DNA of 5,905 bases, taken from NCBI GenBank assembly GCA_021826485.1, contig JAKAZX010000266.1, positions 1 to 5,905 of the forward strand. The letters are read 5' to 3'. Source of the stretch: Pseudomonadota bacterium (GTDB lineage Bacteria > Pseudomonadota > Alphaproteobacteria > Acetobacterales > Acetobacteraceae). Below are positions 1-5,415 of this stretch, piece by piece; the stretch's first letter is position 1; each line of letters opens with the position of its first letter. Under the pieces are notes generated by a model. It made no database searches and was not told the origin of the DNA. It saw only the letters and a list, made by a program, of their open reading frames with translations. Position numbers and translations under genes: made by a program.

Positions 1-1219
1 AGATCAGGTCCGCCAGTTCCGCCACCGTCGGCGCGCGGCGGGTCACGGTGCGCAAATCCGCCGGCGCCACCCGGCCGGCATCCGCGGTCTGCACCAGGAA
101 CCCGCCGGCGACGCTGCGCAGGCTGCGCCCGGCCGCGGCCGGGTCGGGCAGGCCGCCGGTCAGCAGCAGGCGCAGGTTCTTCTTGCGCGCCAGCACCGCC
201 ATCGCCGCCGGGTCGGCGTCGGGCGCCACGATGACCTCGGTGAAGATCGCCGCGATCCGCTCCGCCGTCGCCGCGTCCAACGGGCGGTTCAGCGCCACGA
301 TGCCGCCGAAGGCGGAAACCGGGTCGCAGCGCAGCGCCGCCTGCCATGCATCCGCCGGCGACGGCGCTACCGCGACGCCGCACGGGTTGGCGTGCTTGAC
401 GATCACCACCGCAGGCTCGGCGAACTCGGCGACGCAGGCGAGCGCCGCATCGGTGTCGGCGAGGTTGTTGAACGACAGTTCCTTGCCCTGCACCTGCCGC
501 GCCGTCGCCAGCCCCGGCCCCGTGCCGGCGGCGTAGAAGGCGGCAAGCTGGTGCGGGTTCTCGCCATAGCGCAGGGTCTGCCGCAGCGTCGCGGACAGCG
601 TCAGGCGGGGCGGGAAGGTCTGCCCCTCCTGCCCGGCGAACCAGTCGGCGATGGCGGCATCGTAGGCGGCGGTGCGGGCATAGGCGGCGGCGGCAAGGCG
701 GCGGCGCAGCGTCAGGCGCGTCCCGCCCTCTCCGGCCAGGGCCGCGATCACCTCCTCGTACTGCGCGGGGTCGGTCAGCACCGCGACGAAATCGTGGTTC
801 TTGGCGGCGGCGCGGATCAGCGCCGGGCCGCCGATGTCGATCTGCTCCACCGCGTCGGCGAAGGCGGCGCCGGCGGCGACCGTCGCCTCGAACGGATAGA
901 GATTGACCGCCACGAGGTCGATCGGCGCGATGTGATGGGCCGCCATCTGCGCGACATGCCCCGGCAGGTCGCGCCGGCCGAGGATGCCGCCGTGGATCTG
1001 CGGCACCAGCGTCTTCACCCGCCCGTCGAGAATCTCCGGGAAGCCGGTGTGGTCGGCCACCTCGGTCACCGGAAGCCCGGCGTCCCGCAAGGCGCGGGCG
1101 GAGCCGCCGGTGGACAGGAGTTCGGCGCCCTGCGCGGCGAGCGCGCGGGCGAGCGGCAGCAGCCCGGCCTTGTCGGACACGGACAGCAGGGCGCGGCGGA
1201 TCGGCAGCAGGTCGGTCAT
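1..1219 (-). CDS. purH: Bifunctional AICAR formyltransferase / IMP cyclohydrolase PurH, 3' end cut by window
   Basis: PurH catalyses the last two steps of IMP synthesis in the cytoplasm: formylation of AICAR with 10-formyl-THF, then ring closure. Reading leftward from ATG 1219-1217 gives 406 residues with no stop before the window edge; the family is usually about 510-530 residues, so roughly 110-120 C-terminal residues lie outside. The N-terminal MGS-like cyclohydrolase domain (about 1-145) shows SVSDK (13-17), STGG (36-39), DGRVKTL (65-71), NLYPF (106-110), IDIGGP (127-132) and AAAKNH (137-142). These contain the Lys, Tyr, Asp and Lys known to line the cyclohydrolase site (here K69, Y108, D128, K140). 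The transformylase domain shows YGENPHQ (218-224), KHANPCGV (275-282, with the catalytic Lys-His pair) and DPVSAFGG (299-306). The start overlaps the upstream glycosyltransferase stop in ATGA, and no Shine-Dalgarno is obvious, so translation is probably coupled. The family assignment is secure. Confidence 0.97.
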   Translation of the reverse strand, partial: MTDLLPIRRALLSVSDKAGLLPLARALAAQGAELLSTGGSARALRDAGLPVTEVADHTGFPEILDGRVKTLVPQIHGGILGRRDLPGHVAQMAAHHIAPIDLVAVNLYPFEATVAAGAAFADAVEQIDIGGPALIRAAAKNHDFVAVLTDPAQYEEVIAALAGEGGTRLTLRRRLAAAAYARTAAYDAAIADWFAGQEGQTFPPRLTLSATLRQTLRYGENPHQLAAFYAAGTGPGLATARQVQGKELSFNNLADTDAALACVAEFAEPAVVIVKHANPCGVAVAPSPADAWQAALRCDPVSAFGGIVALNRPLDAATAERIAAIFTEVIVAPDADPAAMAVLARKKNLRLLLTGGLPDPAAAGRSLRSVAGGFLVQTADAGRVAPADLRTVTRRAPTVAELADLI

Positions 1220-2334
1220 GGCGCGGCCAATAGCAGGTCGGCGGTGCGCGCGACCACCCGCGCCTCGTCATAGAGGTCCAGCGCCCGCGCCCGTCCCGCC
1301 GCCCCCATGCGGGCGCGCAGCCCGCCATCGCCCGCCAGCCGCGCCAGCGCAGCCGCCAGCGGCGCCGCCTGCGCGGGCGGCACCAGCAGGCCGGTGACGC
1401 CATCCTGCACCTGCTCCCGCGGGCCGCGGATATCGGTCGCCACCACCGGCAGCCCGCACAGCATCGCCTCGATCACCGACATCGGCAGGCCCTCGAAATG
1501 GCTGGGCAGGGCGAAGATGTCGGCCGCCGCCAGCAGCGCCGCCACATCCTCCCGGTAGCCGAGCCGGCGCAGGCGGGCACCGAGGCCGGCGGCGGCGAAG
1601 CAGGGTTCCAGGTCGGCGCCGTGGTCGCTCGCCAGCCGCTCCCCCACCACCCACAGCTCGGCATCCACCTCCCGCATCGCCGCCAGCAGTTCCGGATAGC
1701 CCTTGTGACGCACGAGGCGGGAGACGGCGATCACCACCACCCGCCCCTCGGCCACGCCGAGTGCTGCGCGGATGCGCGCGCGCGCCGCCGGATCGGGACG
1801 GAAGCGGGCCGGGTCGCGGCCATTGCCGACGGCGTGCGGCGCCCGGTGCAGGCCGAGGCGGCGGGCATCCCCGGCCTCCTCGGTCGAGACGGTCAGGAAC
1901 ACGTCGGTCAGCCTCCCGGCGAGCCATTCCATCGCCAGCGACGCCGCCCGCCGCGGCCAGGGCGCCGGCTGGTTGAACAGGAAGCCGTGGCCGGTATAGG
2001 CGACGCGCGGCACCCCCGCCGCCCGCGCCGCGAGCCGCGCGAGGAAGCCGCTGATCGGCATGTGGGCATGCACGAGGTCCGGCCGCTCGGCGCGGAACAG
2101 CCGCCACAGAGCGATGAAGGCGCGCAGTTGCGCGCGCGGCGACAGACTGCGCGCCAGCGGCAGCGCGACGATGCGGAATCCCTCCGCCCGCGCCACGTCC
2201 AGCAGCGCGCCCTCGGCGGCCACCCCCACCACCTCATGCCCGCGCGCCCGCAGCCCGCGCATCAGCGGCAGCAGGAAGTGCCGAAGCGAGAAATCGACAT
2301 TGGTGACCTCGATGATCTTCACGGCCGGCGGCAT
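1216..2334 (-). CDS. GT4-family glycosyltransferase (GT-B fold)
   Basis: A 372-residue protein of normal length for GT4 (Glycos_transf_1) retaining glycosyltransferases, which move a sugar from a nucleotide-sugar donor to a lipid-linked or surface-glycan acceptor at the cytoplasmic face of the membrane. The N-terminal acceptor domain (about 5-175) has a first Rossmann strand, IIEVTNVDFS, then LVHAHMP (88-94) and YTGHGFLF (113-120). The C-terminal donor domain starts near 195 and shows SRLVRHKG (205-212), ALPSHFEGLPMSVIEAM (275-291) and VATDIRGPREQV (298-309). E281 and E289 form the EX7E motif of retaining GT-B enzymes. There is no signal peptide or clear transmembrane helix. The start at 2334 puts the first beta strand right at the N terminus, as expected; the Shine-Dalgarno is weak. 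The gene is first in a leftward pair with purH and lies 34 bp from the divergent transporter gene. Donor and acceptor sugars cannot be read from the sequence, and no other glycan genes are in view. Confidence 0.92.
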   Translation of the reverse strand: MPPAVKIIEVTNVDFSLRHFLLPLMRGLRARGHEVVGVAAEGALLDVARAEGFRIVALPLARSLSPRAQLRAFIALWRLFRAERPDLVHAHMPISGFLARLAARAAGVPRVAYTGHGFLFNQPAPWPRRAASLAMEWLAGRLTDVFLTVSTEEAGDARRLGLHRAPHAVGNGRDPARFRPDPAARARIRAALGVAEGRVVVIAVSRLVRHKGYPELLAAMREVDAELWVVGERLASDHGADLEPCFAAAGLGARLRRLGYREDVAALLAAADIFALPSHFEGLPMSVIEAMLCGLPVVATDIRGPREQVQDGVTGLLVPPAQAAPLAAALARLAGDGGLRARMGAAGRARALDLYDEARVVARTADLLLAAP

Positions 2335-2368
2335 ATCGTCCGGACCGCCGCTCTGCTAGGGTTTCGGC
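2335..2368. promoter_or_regulatory. 34-bp divergent intergenic gap (GT4 leftward, MFS rightward)
   Basis: Only 34 bases separate the two divergent start codons, so at least one promoter must extend into a neighbouring coding region. The gap holds a perfect 8-bp palindrome, GTCCGGAC, at 2338-2345. For the rightward gene, AGGG at 2358-2361 lies 7 bases before ATG 2369 and is a plausible ribosome binding site. For the leftward gene I see only a weak GGAC-like match. No convincing -35/-10 pair is visible on either strand; the CTAGGGT patch (2356-2362) could be part of a -10 region. Confidence 0.4.
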
Positions 2369-3586
2369 ATGTCCACCTCGACGCGCGCCCAGATCGTGCT
2401 GGTCAACGCGGCCCACGGTCTGACCCATTACAGCCTGCTGATCCTGCCGACCGCAGTGCTGAGCATGGCCGCCCCCGGCGGCGCGTTCGGCGCGGATTAC
2501 GGGCGCATCCTGGCGCTCGCGACCGGCATGTTCCTCTGCTACGGGCTGTTTTCCTTGCCGCAGGGCTGGCTTGCCGCGCGCATCGGGCGGCGGGCGCTGA
2601 TGGCGGTGTTCTTCTTCGGCGCCGCGGCCGCCCTGGCGGCGACCGGCGCGGCGGCGACCCCGCTGATGCTGGCGCTCGCGCTGGCCGCCTCGGGCGCGTT
2701 CGTGGCGATCTACCACCCGGTCGGCACCGCCCTGCTGATCGAGGCGGCAGCCGACCGCCCGGGCCGCGCCATCGGCATCAACGGCGTGTGCGGCAATGTC
2801 GGGGTGGCGCTGGCGCCGGTCATCACCGCCTTCCTCGCGGTGCAGGCAAGCTGGCGGGCCGGGTTCCTGGTGCCGGCGGGGGCGCTGTTCCTGCTCGGCT
2901 TCGCCTGGCTGCGCGTGCCCAGCGTGGACGCGGTGGCGCGGCGCGCCCAGGCCACCTTCCCGCCGATCCCGCGCCATCTGGTGCGCCGCGCGGTGATCGT
3001 GCTGCTGCTGATCGCGGTCGCCTCCGGCGTGGTGTTCAACGCCTTCACCGTGCTGATCCCGAAGCTGATGCAGGAGCGTCTGGGCCACAGCCCGGCCCTG
3101 CTGCCGCTGGCCGGGGCGGCGGCGACGGTCGCGACGCTGTGCGGCGCGGTCAGCCAGCTTACCGTCGGGCGGATGATCGACCGGATGACGCTCCGGCGCG
3201 TGTTCCTGCCGATGGCGGTGGCGCTGGTGCCGAGCCTGCTGCTGCTCGCCGTCGCCCCCGGCTGGGCTGCGGTGCCGGTCGCCGGGCTGGTGGCGGCCAC
3301 CGTGTTCGGGCAGGTGACGGTGAACGAGACGATGGCGGCGCGCTACATCGCCCCCGCGCTGCGGGTGCGGCTGTATTCGGTGCGCTTCTTCTTCGGCTTC
3401 CTCGGCGCCGCCGCGGCGCCGCCGCTGGTCGGGCTGCTGGATGACCGCACCGGCAGCCTCGCCGCCTCGCTGCTGGTGCTGGCCGGCTGCTCCACCCTCA
3501 CGCTCGGCTGCGCGCTGTTCTTCCCCGACCGGCCGGAGGAGCTGCGGCCGGAACTCTGGGCCGCCGGAGCGATTCCCGCCGAATGA
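2369..3586 (+). CDS. Major facilitator superfamily (MFS) transporter, Fsr-like
   Basis: A 405-residue inner-membrane protein of the usual MFS length. Hydrophobic stretches near 9-33, 46-66, 76-93, 97-115, 137-158, 163-183, 207-230, 243-263, 278-296, 298-317, 335-356 and 364-385 fit 12 helices, split 6+6 by a polar loop at about 184-206. A motif-A-like loop follows helix 2 (GWLAARIGRR, 66-75, with Ala replacing the usual Asp), and a counterpart follows helix 8 (VGRMIDRMTLRR, 266-277). YHPVGTAL (115-122) and NGVCGNVG (138-145) in the helix 4-5 region resemble fosmidomycin-resistance-type (Fsr) MFS members, which export small molecules by proton antiport. Histidines at 16 and 20 lie in helix 1. 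The substrate cannot be told from sequence, and the Fsr link is from remembered motifs. AGGG sits 7 bases before the start. The stop overlaps the lolA start in ATGA, so the two genes are probably coupled. Confidence 0.9.
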   Translation: MSTSTRAQIVLVNAAHGLTHYSLLILPTAVLSMAAPGGAFGADYGRILALATGMFLCYGLFSLPQGWLAARIGRRALMAVFFFGAAAALAATGAAATPLMLALALAASGAFVAIYHPVGTALLIEAAADRPGRAIGINGVCGNVGVALAPVITAFLAVQASWRAGFLVPAGALFLLGFAWLRVPSVDAVARRAQATFPPIPRHLVRRAVIVLLLIAVASGVVFNAFTVLIPKLMQERLGHSPALLPLAGAAATVATLCGAVSQLTVGRMIDRMTLRRVFLPMAVALVPSLLLLAVAPGWAAVPVAGLVAATVFGQVTVNETMAARYIAPALRVRLYSVRFFFGFLGAAAAPPLVGLLDDRTGSLAASLLVLAGCSTLTLGCALFFPDRPEELRPELWAAGAIPAE

Positions 3587-4206
3587 AACGCCGCACCCTG
3601 CTGGCCACCCTGCTGCTGGCCGCCGCCGGCCCCGCCCCGGCTGCCCTGTCGCCGCAGGATCAGGCCGATCTGGTCCGCATCCGCGACTACCTGAACGCCA
3701 TCCACACGCTGAAGGCGCGCTTCCTTCAGGTGGCGCCGGACGGCTCGACCAGCCAGGGCACTGCCTGGCTGCAACGGCCGGGGCGGATGCGGTTCCAGTA
3801 CGACCCGCCCAGCCCGCTGCTGCTGGTGGCCGGGCACGGGCTGGTCGTCTATTACGACCGCGAGCTGCGGCAGGTCACCAACATCCCGCTCGGCGCCACG
3901 CCGCTCGGCCTGCTGCTGCGCGCCGACATCACATTGTCGGGCGACGTGACCGTGACGGGCTTCCAGCGCGAGCCGGGGCTGATCCAGGCGACGCTGGTGC
4001 GCACCGCATCGCCCGGCGACGGCAGCCTGACGCTGGTGTTCGCCGACCAGCCGCTGGCCCTGCGGCAATGGACCGTGCTGGACGGCCAGCGGCGCGAAAC
4101 GCGGGTGACGCTCTATGACGTGGAACTTGGCGGCAGCTTCGACCAGGACATGTTCACGCTGGTCGATCCCAAGGATTTTCCCGGCCAGGACAAATACTTC
4201 CACTGA
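3583..4206 (+). CDS. lolA: Outer-membrane lipoprotein carrier protein LolA (periplasmic chaperone)
   Basis: LolA takes lipoproteins released from the inner membrane by the Lol ABC transporter and carries them across the periplasm to the outer membrane. The 207-residue product starts with a Sec signal peptide: KRR n-region, hydrophobic TLLATLLLAAAG, and an APA-A cleavage site at about 20/21. The mature part shows the LolA order: an amphipathic N-terminal helix ending LKARFLQV (43-50), GTAWLQRPGRMRFQYDPP (59-76), a LLLVAGHGLVVYYD strand pair (79-92), PLGLLL (107-112), SLTLVFADQPLALRQWTVLD (148-167) and RRETRVTLYDV (170-180). R65 of the RPGR motif lines up with E. coli LolA Arg43, a residue important for passing lipoproteins on. 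The ATG overlaps the transporter stop. Alphaproteobacterial lolA often neighbours ftsK or an exonuclease gene, neither seen here, so this could be a second LolA-like copy; the fold assignment is firm. Confidence 0.92.
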   Translation: MKRRTLLATLLLAAAGPAPAALSPQDQADLVRIRDYLNAIHTLKARFLQVAPDGSTSQGTAWLQRPGRMRFQYDPPSPLLLVAGHGLVVYYDRELRQVTNIPLGATPLGLLLRADITLSGDVTVTGFQREPGLIQATLVRTASPGDGSLTLVFADQPLALRQWTVLDGQRRETRVTLYDVELGGSFDQDMFTLVDPKDFPGQDKYFH

Positions 4207-4225
4207 GCGGCGGGCACTGAGCGGC
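4201..4225 (+). repeat. 11-bp direct repeat across the lolA stop codon
   Basis: CACTGAGCGGC occurs at 4201-4211 and again at 4215-4225, separated by GGG, giving a 14-bp period. The first copy contains the last lolA codon (CAC) and its TGA stop; the second copy lies just outside the gene and is out of frame. It looks like a small tandem duplication of the gene end. Confidence 0.8.
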
Positions 4226-4243
4226 CGGGGCCGCGATGCGGCC
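4221..4243 (+). terminator. GC-rich nested inverted repeats after lolA (possible terminator)
   Basis: GCGGCC (4221-4226), GGCCGC (4229-4234) and GCGGCC (4238-4243) follow the lolA stop within 40 bases. The middle element can pair with either flank, giving two mutually exclusive hairpins (4221-4225 with 4230-4234, or 4229-4234 with 4238-4243 around a GAT loop). No T tract follows, so this is not a classic intrinsic terminator. It may slow polymerase or protect the 3' end of the transporter-lolA mRNA. Confidence 0.4.
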
Positions 4244-4251
4244 ACGCCTGG

Positions 4252-4282
4252 GTTGCATGCTGCGCCGCAAAAACCCCTTCAT
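4252..4282 (+). promoter_or_regulatory. Candidate promoter upstream of puuD-like gene, weak heat-shock-like match
   Basis: GTTGCA (4252-4257) and CCCCTTCAT (4274-4282) are 16 bases apart, which loosely resembles a sigma-32 promoter (CTTGAA, then CCCCAT). The -10 part has a mismatch and the -35 is only partial, so this is a tentative call. It is placed correctly for transcription into the gene at 4317. Confidence 0.2.
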
Positions 4283-4310
4283 CATTCTGCCACGATGCGG
4301 CAGAATGCTG
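4280..4310. promoter_or_regulatory. 31-bp imperfect palindrome directly upstream of puuD-like start
   Basis: The arms 4283-4291 (CATTCTGCC) and 4299-4307 (GGCAGAATG) are perfect 9-bp inverted repeats around a 7-base spacer. With one mismatch they extend to 12 bp (4280-4291 and 4299-4310). The right arm ends 6 bases before ATG 4317, where a Shine-Dalgarno would be expected, and none is obvious. It could be a repressor operator or an mRNA hairpin that limits ribosome access. There is no T run after it on the plus strand, so it is unlikely to terminate lolA transcription. Confidence 0.55.
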
Positions 4311-4316
4311 CACGTC

Positions 4317-5087
4317 ATGAAGCCGCTGGTCGGGATCAGTTGCTGCACCAAGCTGTTCGGCGCCTACGGGATGCCGAACCACGCCGCGTCCGACACCTAT
4401 GTCCGCGCGACCGATCTCGTGGTGCGCGCGGTGCCGGTGCTGCTGCCCGCCAACGGGGAAGCGGCCGACCTGGCAACGCTGGTGGCGCGGCTCGACGGCC
4501 TGATCCTCACCGGCAGCCGCTCCAACGTGCAGCCGTCGCTGTATGGCGGCCCGCCGCATCCTGACGGCACGCCGGAAGATGCGCGGCGTGATGCGCTGAC
4601 CCTGCCGATGATCCGCGCCGCCATCGCCGCCGGCCTGCCGCTGCTGGCGATCTGCCGCGGCATGCAGGAGCTGAACGTGGCGCTGGGCGGCTCGCTGCAC
4701 CAGCGGCTGCAGGACCTGCCGGGCCGCATCGACCACTCCACCCCGATCGTGCCGCTGGCGCGGATGCGCACCGCCAAGGCGCATGCGGTGCGCGTGATGG
4801 CTGGAAGCTGGCTGCACCGCATCGCCGGCGCGCGCGAAATCGCGGTCAATTCCCTGCACAACCAGGGCATCGACCGGCTGGCGCCGGGCCTGGTCGTCGA
4901 AGGCACTGCGCCGGACGGCACGATCGAGGCGGTGCGCGTCGCGAACGCCCCGGGCTTCGCCGTCGGCGTGCAATGGCACCCGGAATACGACCACGACAGC
5001 GACGCCATCTCCCGCCGCATCCTGGAGTCGTTCGGCGACGCGGTGGCGGAGCGGTGCAATCCCGCCGCCCGCGCCGCGGCGGACTGA
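4317..5087 (+). CDS. PuuD-like gamma-glutamyl-GABA hydrolase (peptidase C26, class I GATase fold)
   Basis: A 256-residue cytoplasmic hydrolase, close to E. coli PuuD (254). PuuD splits gamma-glutamyl-GABA into glutamate and GABA in the Puu putrescine pathway. The triad is visible: Cys113 in the nucleophile elbow AICRGMQE (111-118), and His221 and Glu223 in GVQWHPE (217-223). Other PuuD-like blocks are LDGLILTGSRSNVQPSLYG (59-77), VALGGSLHQRLQ (121-132), AVNSLHNQGI (176-185) and APDGTIEAV (198-206). The same frame is open back to ATG 4236, but those 27 extra codons run through the palindrome and lack family resemblance; ATG 4317 gives MKPLVGIS, the expected first strand. ATG 4305 is a less likely alternative. 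No puuA, puuB or puuC is in view, so the natural substrate may be another gamma-glutamyl amide; the symbol is therefore left blank. It faces the same way as lolA, 110 bp downstream, and probably has its own promoter. Confidence 0.9.
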   Translation: MKPLVGISCCTKLFGAYGMPNHAASDTYVRATDLVVRAVPVLLPANGEAADLATLVARLDGLILTGSRSNVQPSLYGGPPHPDGTPEDARRDALTLPMIRAAIAAGLPLLAICRGMQELNVALGGSLHQRLQDLPGRIDHSTPIVPLARMRTAKAHAVRVMAGSWLHRIAGAREIAVNSLHNQGIDRLAPGLVVEGTAPDGTIEAVRVANAPGFAVGVQWHPEYDHDSDAISRRILESFGDAVAERCNPAARAAAD

Positions 5088-5113
5088 TGGCAGGCGGCTG
5101 CCGCAGCCCGAGC

Positions 5114-5142
5114 GTGACAGCCCGACCCGGCCGCATTAGTCT
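5114..5142 (+). promoter_or_regulatory. Candidate sigma-70-type promoter for the toxin-antitoxin pair
   Basis: GTGACA (5114-5119) matches the -35 consensus at five of six positions. TAGTCT (5137-5142), 17 bases on, is a weak -10. Transcription would start near 5149, leaving a leader of about 18 bases before ATG 5167. The spacing is right, but the -10 is poor. Confidence 0.35.
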
Positions 5143-5155
5143 GATGCCTAGCTAA
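5136..5155. promoter_or_regulatory. Possible autoregulatory operator (TTAG-N12-CTAA)
   Basis: TTAG (5136-5139) and CTAA (5152-5155) are inverted half-sites 12 bases apart, overlapping the candidate -10 and start site. The region is AT-rich compared with its surroundings. Phd/YefM and VapB antitoxins usually repress their own promoter through such sites, but the half-sites are short and could be chance. Confidence 0.25.
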
Positions 5156-5166
5156 CGGGCACGGCC

Positions 5167-5415
5167 ATGAAGACGGTCAACATCCATCAGGCCAAGACGA
5201 CGCTGTCCGCCCTGCTCGCGCTGGTGGAGCAGGGGGAGGAAGTGGTGATCGCGCGCAATGGCGCGCCGGTCGCCCGCCTGATCCGCCATGCGCCCGCCGG
5301 GCCCCGCGAGCGCGGCGCCTGGCGCGACCTGCCCGGCTGGGCCGGGTTCCGCTATGATCCCGTGGCCTTCGCGCCGATGACCGAACAGGAGATGGCGGAC
5401 GAAGGCTGGCCGTGA
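5167..5415 (+). CDS. Type II antitoxin, Phd/YefM family (VapB partner)
   Basis: An 82-residue protein of typical antitoxin size. The N-terminal half matches the Phd/YefM DNA-binding and dimerisation domain: MKTVNIHQAKTTLSALLALV (1-20), then EQGEEVVIARNGAPVARLI (21-39). This is the beta-alpha-alpha-beta core that dimerises and binds the operator. The C-terminal part (about 40-82, with the acidic MTEQEMADEGW near the end) is the kind of flexible tail that wraps around and blocks a PIN toxin. Its stop codon overlaps the toxin start in GTGA, the usual antitoxin-first arrangement, which helps keep antitoxin in excess. The start at 5167 is the natural one, as the domain begins at residue 1. The ribosome site is weak. 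Regulation is presumably by autorepression at the upstream TTAG/CTAA region. The family is confident; the DNA target is not known. Confidence 0.9.
   Translation: MKTVNIHQAKTTLSALLALVEQGEEVVIARNGAPVARLIRHAPAGPRERGAWRDLPGWAGFRYDPVAFAPMTEQEMADEGWP

Noticed and set aside
392..1273. A 293-codon plus-strand frame
   Set aside because: It is antisense to purH, whose minus-strand reading shows unmistakable catalytic motifs; the plus-strand product has none.
1498..3444. A 648-codon open frame on the plus strand
   Set aside because: It runs antisense through the glycosyltransferase and then out of frame through the MFS gene. The product is low-complexity Arg/Ala/Gly/Pro with no domain, as expected from GC-rich third positions.
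2369..4206. Part of an aryl-polyene or similar biosynthetic cluster because of a LolA-like protein
   Set aside because: Such clusters carry ketosynthases, acyl carrier proteins and MMPL exporters; none is present, and the transporter is MFS.
4261..4310. Intrinsic terminator reading the palindrome with the A5 run at 4269-4273
   Set aside because: The T run would lie on the minus strand and several bases away from the stem, and there is no minus-strand gene to terminate there.
4236..4316. N-terminal extension of the puuD-like gene from ATG 4236
   Set aside because: The 27 extra residues do not resemble the family N terminus, and they would place the palindrome inside coding sequence; ATG 4317 starts right at the first expected strand.
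4113..4994. Long minus-strand frame opposite lolA and the puuD-like gene
   Set aside because: It spans two well-supported plus-strand genes and the intergenic repeats, and its product is Arg/Ala/Gln/His-rich with no recognisable motif.
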